Assembly: GCA_016203825.1 (NCBI GenBank)
Contig: JACQMA010000052.1
Span: 1 to 5,834 of the forward strand
Direction: 5' to 3'
Length of the DNA: 5,834 nt
Source: Deltaproteobacteria bacterium
GTDB lineage: Bacteria; UBA10199; 2-02-FULL-44-16
The translations under genes and the position numbers were made by a program. Below the pieces are notes generated by a model. It worked only from the letters and a program-made list of their open reading frames with translations. It did no database searches and had not been told where the DNA came from. Below, piece by piece: positions 1 through 5,324 of this stretch (within the stretch, counting starts at the first letter, position 1; every line of letters begins with the position of its first letter).

Positions 1-171
1 GACCTCTACTTTTTTGACCGGATGCTGACCGAAGGCGGTCGTTGGGTATTTTTTGGCGTAGCGTTCAAAATAGTGTTGGAGGAGTCTTTCCGCGCGATGT
101 CGTGGCGGAAGACGACCACCACAGGAGAGAAGAAAACAACACGCAAGACCCATCAGAAGGAAACGCTTCAT
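1..171 (-). CDS. Probable outer-membrane or periplasmic lipoprotein, N-terminal part only
   Basis: Reading the minus strand from the ATG at 171-169 gives 57 uninterrupted codons that run off the left edge, so the C-terminus is missing. The protein starts MKRFLLMGLACCFLLSCGG. This is a short basic n-region, a hydrophobic core and a lipobox LLSC with the lipidated cysteine at residue 17, which points to a signal-peptidase-II lipoprotein. Gly-Gly follow the cysteine, with no Asp at +2 to suggest inner-membrane retention. The remaining visible part (about residues 25-57) is basic and aromatic, with HYFERYAKKYP and FGQHPVKKVEV; I recognise no family. The gene lies 41 nt downstream of the transglycosylase stop and is probably the third gene of that operon. 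The start is ambiguous: an in-frame GTG at 189-187 adds six residues (MIPARP) and has a much better Shine-Dalgarno. Lipoprotein identity is strong; function is unknown. Confidence 0.8.
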   Translation of the reverse strand, partial: MKRFLLMGLACCFLLSCGGRLPPRHRAERLLQHYFERYAKKYPTTAFGQHPVKKVEV

Positions 172-198
172 GGGCCGCGCAGGTATCACGCCGTATGG

Positions 199-204
199 CT
201 CCCT
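199..204 (-). promoter_or_regulatory. Candidate Shine-Dalgarno (AGGGAG) favouring a GTG start of the lipoprotein gene
   Basis: On the minus strand AGGGAG ends 9 nt before the in-frame GTG at 189-187. It is 27 nt before the ATG at 171, which has no recognisable Shine-Dalgarno of its own. The site supports the longer N-terminus, with six extra residues before the signal peptide, whereas the ATG gives the more typical lipoprotein leader. Confidence 0.45.
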
Positions 205-212
205 GCAATGGT

Positions 213-1538
213 TTACTGATAGCTGGTGGAGGAGTCCGATACCGCGACCGGTTCATCGTAGGTGATGGAGCCAAAGTAGGCCGGGGCGCGTTCGGTGACC
301 TCGACGGCCGCGAGAAATTCGCAGAAGAAATTCCGTGAGGCGAAGGCATAACCCGGATGTTCAAACCGACGCACAATGTCGGCAATATCTTTTGTGCCCA
401 GCTGTGTCACCGCGCGCCGCATGCGACCGAGGCCGGAGTTATAGGCGTTGATCGCCAGCGGCCAGCTTCCCAGATCATCATAATTCTCCTGCAGAATTTT
501 TGCCGCTGCTCGAGTTGCGAGGATGGGATCGCGTCGATCGTCCACATGGCGACCAACCATGAGACCGTAACGACGTGCTGTACTCGGCATAATTTGCCAG
601 AGTCCGCTGGCGCCGACCGCCGAATGCGCGGCCGGGTTAAACATGGATTCCACAAAGACGAGTCGCGTGAGTTCCATCGGAAGGCCGCGCGCTTCAAAGA
701 TCGCCTCCATTTCGCCCAACATGCGTCCGGAGTACTTCAAGCCTTCAACGAATTTGTCTTTGAGGCCTTGCTGAGCGCGGATCCGATCTGCAGCCGCAAG
801 ATATTTTTCGCGTCCTCCGGGGAGAGGCTGAAAAGTCTTGTAGATCATCCACTCGTCGTCCGTAAAACCGCTGGCGGTTTCTGACGACGCAATACGCTGC
901 AACATTGCTTTGATAGTGTTGCGCGCATCCTCGACCGTTGCTTCGACGCGTTTCTCCTTCTCGAGATCGTTCAGAAACGGATCGCGGCGGGTGTCCGTGA
1001 CATCCAGAACGCGATAGACGATCTTCAGGTCACGCGCATCGTGCAGGACAATCTGGTTGCTCGTGTAATCGGCATAAATCTTCTTCCAAAATTCGACATC
1101 AGGAGCGAGGGTTGCAGGAACCGTGAGCCAGTCAGGACGTTGCTGCCCTTTTGCATTTCGCATCGCTGCGGCGGTTGCAAGGCTTGAAGGTCGCGCAAGC
1201 GGTGGTCCCCCTTTGATGACTTCAGGCGTCACTGCCTCCGTTGGCGCTTCCACTTTTACACGTGGTTCCGGGACAAGAAGGCCCATCGGAAGTTGTGGCT
1301 CCGGCTCGGGAGTGAAGCGCGCAATGACGGTTTGACCGGGAGCTTCTTGTGGCACGAATGTGGTTTTTGTTGTTTCCGGAAGCTGAACCAGTGAAGCCAT
1401 GGGAAGCGACATTTCGGGAGCCGAGGCCACTGCCGTGTGGGGAACCACGCCGGGGAGATAGACAAATGTCAGGCACACGAATCCGAGGGCGAGACAGAAC
1501 GCCAAGAGATTATTAATGATCACGCGCTCTCGACTCAT
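213..1538 (-). CDS. Membrane-anchored or periplasmic lytic transglycosylase, SLT (GH23) domain, MltD-like
   Basis: This 441-residue protein is a murein lytic transglycosylase. The family cleaves the MurNAc-GlcNAc bond non-hydrolytically and leaves 1,6-anhydroMurNAc ends. Residues 9-30 form a hydrophobic signal or anchor segment, with a possible signal-peptidase-I site after ASA (residue 40). A Pro/Val/Glu-rich linker follows to about 145, then a helical region at about 148-280 containing FWKKIYADYTSNQIVLHD. The SLT domain spans about 285-390. The catalytic Glu is E297 in FVESMFNPAAHS, followed by GASGLWQIMPST (309-320) and AINAYNSG (362-369). The C-terminal RNFFCEFLAAVEV is also typical of MltD-like enzymes. 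No LysM repeats follow, unlike classical MltD. The ATG at 1538 has GAGG 7 nt upstream and lies 14 nt after the dacB stop, so the two are almost certainly co-transcribed. The family call is firm; the subfamily and any specialised role (septal, flagellar or secretion-system associated) are not determinable. Confidence 0.93.
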   Translation of the reverse strand: MSRERVIINNLLAFCLALGFVCLTFVYLPGVVPHTAVASAPEMSLPMASLVQLPETTKTTFVPQEAPGQTVIARFTPEPEPQLPMGLLVPEPRVKVEAPTEAVTPEVIKGGPPLARPSSLATAAAMRNAKGQQRPDWLTVPATLAPDVEFWKKIYADYTSNQIVLHDARDLKIVYRVLDVTDTRRDPFLNDLEKEKRVEATVEDARNTIKAMLQRIASSETASGFTDDEWMIYKTFQPLPGGREKYLAAADRIRAQQGLKDKFVEGLKYSGRMLGEMEAIFEARGLPMELTRLVFVESMFNPAAHSAVGASGLWQIMPSTARRYGLMVGRHVDDRRDPILATRAAAKILQENYDDLGSWPLAINAYNSGLGRMRRAVTQLGTKDIADIVRRFEHPGYAFASRNFFCEFLAAVEVTERAPAYFGSITYDEPVAVSDSSTSYQ

Positions 1539-1545
1539 AGAGATG

Positions 1546-1549
1546 CCTC
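1546..1549 (-). promoter_or_regulatory. Shine-Dalgarno of the lytic transglycosylase gene
   Basis: GAGG on the minus strand ends 7 nt before the ATG at 1538. It sits inside the 14-nt dacB-transglycosylase intergenic gap, so there is no room for a separate promoter there. This supports both the chosen start and operon expression. Confidence 0.7.
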
Positions 1550-1552
1550 ATT

Positions 1553-2992
1553 TTAACGTGATTCCGCAATTGTGGAAACAATTTTTAACTGGCCATCGTG
1601 CACGTCCGCACCCCCTCGATGCAAGCCGTTGCCAAGGATGGCAAAGGCCGTCATATCGCCACTTGCAGTCGGTATGTATCCGGCAAGGCTGGCAACGCCA
1701 TCGAGCGAGCCGGTCTTGGCGCGCAGCTTGCCGCGGAGGAGACCATCTTCGGACCAGCGTTTCATCGTTCCATCGACCCCCAAGATTGAAAACGACGCGA
1801 CCATATCGGCCTCGGTCGTAAAGTTTCGGTAGGATGCTGCAAGGACGCGAACAAGGGCACGCGCGGAGATACGTGAAGCCTCCGAGAGACCAGAACCATT
1901 TTCGATGTGCGCCTCCTGCTTGGAGATTCCAAGCGAGTTGAGGTAATCGTGATAGACCGCAACTCCCTTGGCGGTACTTCCCGGAGTGCCTTTTTTAGCG
2001 GCACCGATGTGTTTGGTGATTTGTTCTGCGACGAAATTGTTGGAAAACTTGTTCATGTCGCGGACGATCAGCGCAAGCGGTTTCGATGGCTCTTTGGCGA
2101 GGAGGATGGCACTACTAGGGACTCCTCCTTCACGTACACGTCCGGTGAGCAGAATCCCATTTTGCTGAAGCACTTCTCGCGCAATCGCACCGGCGTAGGT
2201 GACGGGATTCTCAACGCTTCGGTAGAAACTCAAAGGTTCCTTGAGTCCTGCCGGAACCGTTCCGCTGACGGTCCATGTCTCATGATCACCTGAAGGCTGA
2301 CGCTGGATGACGATGTTTTCTTTTTTGGTGGTCTTCACACGGTTGATAAGTCGAATGTACTCGGTTGCAGGTTCAATCGAGACGCGTGCCGACTCGCCAA
2401 CATTTGCCCCCGGTGAAACGAGGACCTGTGCCGAATTAAAATTGATCGCGACGGCAGAGGTCTTGGCGGTAAACGCGCGCCCTTCATCGCCTTGCTTCGT
2501 GGTGTACGGGACGTTATCAAAGAAGGAATTGTCGATGACGAGATCACCTTCAATGCGCTGCACCCCTTCATGCAGCAGCCGCCGGGTCATGCGCCAGAGT
2601 TGTTCGGAGACAAGAAAAGGATCACCGTCACCCTGGATAAAAAGGGTACCAATGTTCCCGGCGGCGTCCGGTCGGCGGTCGGAAAAGAAATGCGTGGTGA
2701 AACGATAATCAGGACCGAGGAGCGTGAGCGCCGCGGCGGCCGTCACAATCTTGGCGCACGAAGCGGGATTGAGTGCGAGGTTAGGATTGATGGCAACGAG
2801 CTCGTGTCCGTCGTCGACGCGCATGGCGACGACCGCCGTGCGTGCAGGATCAAACGCGGGTTGGTGGACAAGTCGTGAGATCGTTGCTTGCAACGTGTTT
2901 TCTGCTGTTGCTTCGTACGGCAGCAACACGAGACATATACCGAGGAGCAAAGATTGACTTGTCGTGCGATGACTTTTAAGAGTGTTGGCCAT
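1553..2992 (-). CDS. dacB: D-alanyl-D-alanine carboxypeptidase/endopeptidase, PBP4 type (peptidase S13)
   Basis: This 479-residue periplasmic serine peptidase is of the class C low-molecular-mass PBP type. The family removes terminal D-Ala from pentapeptides and cuts DD-crosslinks. All three active-site motifs are present and ordered: SxxK as S78-C-A-K81, SxN as S317-N-N319 within KFSNNFVAEQ, and KTG at 426-428 in RAKTGSLDGVASLAGY. ENGSGLS (364-370) and the large insert between the first two motifs are typical of PBP4/S13, and the length is usual for the family. Residues 1-30 are a Sec signal peptide (basic KSHR, hydrophobic LLLGICLVLL, cleavage after ATA). This is why the ATG at 2992 is preferred over in-frame ATGs further upstream, such as those at 3148 and 3025, which would bury the leader behind a polar extension. 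The start codon overlaps that of divergent nagZ. The stop is 14 nt before the transglycosylase ATG, so this is the first gene of a murein-remodelling operon. Confidence 0.95.
   Translation of the reverse strand: MANTLKSHRTTSQSLLLGICLVLLPYEATAENTLQATISRLVHQPAFDPARTAVVAMRVDDGHELVAINPNLALNPASCAKIVTAAAALTLLGPDYRFTTHFFSDRRPDAAGNIGTLFIQGDGDPFLVSEQLWRMTRRLLHEGVQRIEGDLVIDNSFFDNVPYTTKQGDEGRAFTAKTSAVAINFNSAQVLVSPGANVGESARVSIEPATEYIRLINRVKTTKKENIVIQRQPSGDHETWTVSGTVPAGLKEPLSFYRSVENPVTYAGAIAREVLQQNGILLTGRVREGGVPSSAILLAKEPSKPLALIVRDMNKFSNNFVAEQITKHIGAAKKGTPGSTAKGVAVYHDYLNSLGISKQEAHIENGSGLSEASRISARALVRVLAASYRNFTTEADMVASFSILGVDGTMKRWSEDGLLRGKLRAKTGSLDGVASLAGYIPTASGDMTAFAILGNGLHRGGADVHDGQLKIVSTIAESR
2882..2927. 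repeat. Cluster of GTTGC/GCAAC inverted half-sites
   Basis: CGTTGC-TT-GCAACG (2882-2895) is a perfect 6-bp-arm inverted repeat. Just downstream GTTGCT (2907-2912) pairs with AGCAAC (2922-2927). Four GTTGC half-sites therefore fall in 46 bp, roughly 65-110 bp upstream of the nagZ start and inside the dacB sequence spanning the signal-peptide cleavage region and early mature protein. This could be an operator or a by-product of codon usage; nothing confirms function. Confidence 0.25.
2978..2982 (+). promoter_or_regulatory. Shine-Dalgarno deciding the nagZ start
   Basis: AAGAG ends 8 nt before the ATG at 2991, a normal spacing. The alternative in-frame GTG at 2982 overlaps this site and has nothing suitable upstream, and TTG 2985 is too close. 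The ATG is therefore the best start. Confidence 0.6.
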
Positions 2993-3980
2993 GACGCTCG
3001 AGCGTTCCTTAGGTGAACACTTCATTATCGGTTTTCCCGGCAAAAAGCCATCAAAAGAGTTTCTCGCGTTTCTTGAGGAGGCATCAATCGGCGGAGTCAT
3101 TCTCTTTGCCGAGAATATTGCTTCTCCGAAACAACTCCGGGAACTCACGACCGAACTTCAAGATGCGGTCGGGAGGACGCTGCTCATCGCGATTGACCAT
3201 GAAGGCGGCCGCGTCTTTCGTTGTCCCAAACCTTTTACGCACTTTCCGCCGATGGCCGAGGTCTCCAAGGCGGCGCAGAAGGAAGGAAAGGGGCTTGTAT
3301 TTGAAATTGGCAAAACAATGGCCACGGAACTTCGCGCGAGTGGGGTGAATTGGAATTTGGCGCCGGTTCTCGATGTCGCAACGAACCCTTTCAATCCCGT
3401 CATCGGTGATCGATCGTTGAGTTCCAATCCACAGGTGGTGGCAGACCTCGGGTGTGAATTCATCCGCGGTCTTGAGGCAGGTGGGATCATGTCGTGCGGA
3501 AAACATTTTCCCGGTCATGGCGATACCGATCTCGACAGTCACCTTGATCTTCCTCAACTTCCTCATACGCGCAAACGTTTTGACGCGTGCGAGTTTATTC
3601 CGTTTCGCGCGGCGATTGCGGCGGGCGTTCCGGCGATCATGACGGCGCACCTGCGCGTGCCACTCCTCGATCCCGTGAATCCGGCGACGATTTCAACGTC
3701 AATCCTCACGGGAATTCTTCGCAACGAATTGGGATTTGATGGCGTGATCGTGAGCGATGATCTCGAGATGAAGGGGATTGCGAACCTGATGCCGATTCCA
3801 GAAGCAGGTCTCCGATCGCTCGTGGCCGGCTGCGATATGGTCATTCTCCGGCGAGACCTCACGATTCAGCAGCAGTTGGTTCAACTCCTTCATGATGCCG
3901 TCGACCGAGGCGTCATCCCGAAGCCGCAGCTCGACGCCTCGTACCAGCGCATCGCCCGCGCCAAAGGCCGGTATCTCTGA
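2991..3980 (+). CDS. nagZ: Beta-N-acetylhexosaminidase NagZ (GH3), peptidoglycan recycling
   Basis: This 329-residue GH3 enzyme has no signal peptide and so is cytoplasmic. NagZ removes GlcNAc from GlcNAc-1,6-anhydroMurNAc-peptides imported during murein recycling. Diagnostic motifs are IDHEGGRV (68-75), the NagZ signature KHFPGHGDTDLDSH (171-184) whose Asp182/His184 pair acts as general acid/base in the family, MTAHL (217-221), and GFDGVIVSDDLEMKG (248-262) with the expected nucleophile D256. The length is that of a normal single-domain NagZ. The gene diverges from dacB, with the ATG (2991-2993) overlapping the dacB start (2992-2990) in one CATG. The TGA stop abuts the long inverted repeat at 3980-4040. 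Its natural substrates are products of the transglycosylase encoded in the opposite operon, so the divergent pair is functionally coherent. In some bacteria NagZ products also signal beta-lactamase induction, but no ampC or ampR is visible here. Confidence 0.96.
   Translation: MTLERSLGEHFIIGFPGKKPSKEFLAFLEEASIGGVILFAENIASPKQLRELTTELQDAVGRTLLIAIDHEGGRVFRCPKPFTHFPPMAEVSKAAQKEGKGLVFEIGKTMATELRASGVNWNLAPVLDVATNPFNPVIGDRSLSSNPQVVADLGCEFIRGLEAGGIMSCGKHFPGHGDTDLDSHLDLPQLPHTRKRFDACEFIPFRAAIAAGVPAIMTAHLRVPLLDPVNPATISTSILTGILRNELGFDGVIVSDDLEMKGIANLMPIPEAGLRSLVAGCDMVILRRDLTIQQQLVQLLHDAVDRGVIPKPQLDASYQRIARAKGRYL
2994..3005. repeat. Perfect 12-bp palindrome between the dacB Shine-Dalgarno and start codon
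   Basis: ACGCTCGAGCGT is a perfect palindrome. On the minus strand the best Shine-Dalgarno (AAGGA, 3010-3006) is followed directly by this palindrome, one C, and the dacB ATG, giving a 13-nt spacer that is long unless folded. In RNA a 4-bp stem with a UCGA loop could shorten the effective spacing. In DNA it could be a small operator. In nagZ it covers codons 2-5. Confidence 0.4.
3024..3054 (-). promoter_or_regulatory. Possible weak sigma-70-like promoter for dacB
   Basis: On the minus strand TTGATG (3054-3049) and GATAAT (3029-3024) are separated by 19 nt, so the -10 is good but the spacer is long. Transcription would start near 3017, leaving a leader of about 25 nt before the dacB ATG. The site lies inside nagZ codons 12-22. 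No better candidate was seen, and a promoter must lie inside nagZ because the two start codons overlap. Confidence 0.25.
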
Positions 3981-4040
3981 GGTGTCCGACACTTTTGCTG
4001 GGCACCCATGTAGGGTACCCGCAAAAGGAGTCGGACACCT
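3980..4040. repeat. Long imperfect hairpin, REP/MITE-like element at the nagZ stop codon
   Basis: AGGTGTCCGAC (3980-3990) is the exact reverse complement of GTCGGACACCT (4030-4040). After a small internal loop (AC against GGA), TTTTGC (3993-3998) pairs with GCAAAA (4021-4026), then GGG (4000-4002) with CCC (4018-4020), and CCC (4005-4007) with GGG (4013-4015), closing on ATGTA. The left end is itself a palindrome, GTGTC-C-GACAC (3982-3992). The element starts on the last base of the nagZ TGA. No T-run follows, so it is not a standard intrinsic terminator, though such a stem could still protect the nagZ mRNA 3' end or hinder read-through. Its layout resembles dispersed REP elements mobilised by REP-associated tyrosine transposases; dispersal cannot be shown from one copy. 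Confidence 0.75.
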
Positions 4041-4045
4041 TCCTG

Positions 4046-4061
4046 TGGCAATACTCTTGCA
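4046..4061 (+). promoter_or_regulatory. Sigma-54 (RpoN) -24/-12 promoter upstream of the unknown gene pair
   Basis: TGGCA (4046-4050) and TTGCA (4057-4061) place the invariant GG (4047-4048) and GC (4059-4060) exactly 10 nt apart. This matches the RpoN consensus TGGCAC-N5-TTGC at nearly every informative base except the C and G after TGGCA. Transcription would begin near 4072, giving a leader of about 100 nt before the ATG at 4172. No sigma-70-like pair of hexamers was seen in this gap. If real, expression requires an AAA+ enhancer-binding protein. The inverted repeat centred near 4010, about 60 nt upstream of the predicted start, could be its site but more likely is an unrelated REP-like element. 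Confidence 0.65.
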
Positions 4062-4127
4062 TTGTTCCTCTCTGTGACCGGGGTGGGTTGGGCCCATACC
4101 CGGAAAAAATCGAATGATTTCAATGGT

Positions 4128-4158
4128 TCACCACGCTGTCCCCAGGAGGACGTGGTGA
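4128..4158 (+). promoter_or_regulatory. Leader hairpin with AGGAGGA in its loop
   Basis: TCACCACG (4128-4135) and CGTGGTGA (4151-4158) form a perfect 8-bp stem closing a 15-nt loop that contains AGGAGGA (4144-4150), a near-perfect Shine-Dalgarno. This site lies 21 nt before the ATG at 4172, too far for ordinary use by that start. The hairpin could be a standby ribosome-binding structure, a protein-binding or sRNA-binding element, or could serve a short overlapping frame beginning at GTG 4159. Confidence 0.45.
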
Positions 4159-4160
4159 GT

Positions 4161-4164
4161 GGAG
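4161..4164 (+). promoter_or_regulatory. Shine-Dalgarno of the 382-residue unknown gene
   Basis: GGAG ends 7 nt before the ATG at 4172, which supports this start. It overlaps the near-palindrome GTGGA-G-TCCAC (4159-4169). No other in-frame ATG, GTG or TTG exists back to the upstream in-frame TGA at 4115. Confidence 0.55.
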
Positions 4165-4171
4165 TCCACAG

Positions 4172-5320
4172 ATGCTGAAAAAAAGCGATTGGGATCTCGT
4201 AGGGGGGCAATCGAAGCGGATCCATGACCAGGGGAACCAGACTCGTGCCGAAGGGGCCAAGGTGGAGCAGCAAAAGGCCCTGAAGATCGCCGAGAACATG
4301 GCTCATCAGGCAAGTCTCCCCGACAAAGTGGATACCTCTCGCTCGCCTGAATTAGCGAAAGGTCCGATACGAAATGCGCCTGACACGGCGCCCGTGGTTC
4401 AGAAGGATCGCGCCGAAGTCGCGCATAAATCGGGTCAACAGGCCGAGACACAATTTCAAAAAGCGAGTGATGCGGCCAAGGAACTTCAACATTTGAGCAC
4501 GAAGCTCCCGGTGGGTGGCGAGGGTGCTGATGCTTCAAGGGCATCGCGTGGTGCCGTAGCGACCAAGGGTCAGGTCAACGAAGCCCATGTCCAGCAAAAA
4601 CCGATCAGTGTTCCCACGGCGAGTGCGATTCCTGCGCAATCGCAGGGTGCCAAACTCGTCACAAGTTTTGTGCGCGCGGAAAAAGGAAGGCCAACGGAGA
4701 AGCAACCAGCAGCTCCTGAGCGATCTCCGGATAAAACAAAATCAACGGATGGTCGCGAGATCGTGCAACACACAGACGCTCGTAACGTGACCCAGGCAGG
4801 GCTTGCGGCCGGCGGCGACCAAGCGGTTCGCGGTTCGACCGCGAAGCACACGGACCCCGATGTCAAAAAGATTGATGGCGAAGAGGAACCACCAGCAAAG
4901 TCTGGCGTCGTCTCGGCCCATTCGGCAGGAGCAGGTGCGAGCAAGGGACTGCGCAATCTCGAATCGGGCGTCTCCGCAGATGCAGGCGGGAGTGACGGCG
5001 AAACATCTGATCCATCGGGCGAAATTACGACGGTCGTGCGTGACGTTCCTCTACTCCCCGAAACGGATCCGAATCTCGTTGTCTTTAATGAATATGATGA
5101 AGACCGACCCGGCATTGAAGTGATCAAGTCAAAGGCACAAGTTCTCGAACGCTACGTGGTCAAAGGACTCGAAGCGCGGCTGGCCGAGATTGCGGAGTTT
5201 GATCAGAAATTAACGGATGGTTTGAGACCGCTGGTCGAGCGCGTCAAGACGGAAGATCCGGAATTGCGTGAACTTCTCGTCACCGCGCGCTTTATCACCA
5301 ATGTTTACGGGATGACATAA
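4172..5320 (+). CDS. Unknown hydrophilic, mostly disordered protein with an ordered acidic C-terminal segment
   Basis: I recognise no family in this 382-residue protein. It has no signal peptide, no membrane segment and no cysteine, and a single Trp (W7). Residues 1-110 are rich in Gln, Lys, Ala and Glu and could be helical or coiled-coil (for example residues 24-47 and 77-109). Residues 111-285 are low-complexity Ala/Gly/Ser/Pro/Thr with scattered charges and look disordered. From about 286 the composition changes to hydrophobic-patterned sequence: TTVVRDVPLLPETDPNLVVF, then NEYDEDRPGIEVIKSKAQVL and a helical stretch LERYVVKGLEARLAEIAEFD ending in VTARFITNVYGMT. This part is probably a folded, conserved domain. 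Start ATG 4172 has GGAG 7 nt upstream. A sigma-54-like promoter and a leader hairpin precede it, and the next gene starts 4 nt after its stop. Possible roles include a structural, scaffold or secreted-substrate protein, but nothing in the sequence decides. Confidence 0.8.
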   Translation: MLKKSDWDLVGGQSKRIHDQGNQTRAEGAKVEQQKALKIAENMAHQASLPDKVDTSRSPELAKGPIRNAPDTAPVVQKDRAEVAHKSGQQAETQFQKASDAAKELQHLSTKLPVGGEGADASRASRGAVATKGQVNEAHVQQKPISVPTASAIPAQSQGAKLVTSFVRAEKGRPTEKQPAAPERSPDKTKSTDGREIVQHTDARNVTQAGLAAGGDQAVRGSTAKHTDPDVKKIDGEEEPPAKSGVVSAHSAGAGASKGLRNLESGVSADAGGSDGETSDPSGEITTVVRDVPLLPETDPNLVVFNEYDEDRPGIEVIKSKAQVLERYVVKGLEARLAEIAEFDQKLTDGLRPLVERVKTEDPELRELLVTARFITNVYGMT

Positions 5321-5324
5321 ACAT

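Noticed and set aside
357..884. 175-codon open frame on the plus strand
   Set aside because: It is antisense to the SLT catalytic region of the transglycosylase, whose motifs are intact. The frame shows no recognisable domain.
2954..2982. TTGACT as a -35 element for nagZ
   Set aside because: The best -10 at suitable spacing (TAAGAG, 2977-2982) is poor, overlaps the Shine-Dalgarno and would make the transcript almost leaderless.
2993..3148. N-terminal extension of dacB to an upstream ATG
   Set aside because: It would place 52 polar residues before an obvious Sec signal peptide and overlap the nagZ coding sequence extensively.
3980..4045. Intrinsic terminator for nagZ
   Set aside because: The stem is strong, but it is followed by TCCTG rather than a T-tract, so a REP/MITE-like element is the better description.
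4081..4110. GGGTTGGGCCCATACCC followed by AAAAAA as a terminator
   Set aside because: The stem is interrupted. The A-run is on the plus strand, so the T-run precedes the stem on the minus strand, which is the wrong order for an intrinsic terminator in either direction.
4827..4845. TTCGCGGT-TCG-ACCGCGAA inverted repeat, superficially like a tRNA T-arm (GGTTCGA)
   Set aside because: The loop would be only 3 nt, no acceptor, D or anticodon arms surround it, and it lies inside a coding frame. Probably chance in GC-rich sequence.
4570..5127. 185-codon open frame on the minus strand
   Set aside because: It is antisense to the 382-residue gene, is Ser/Pro/Thr-biased as expected from the complement of that low-complexity sequence, and has no convincing ribosome-binding site or domain.
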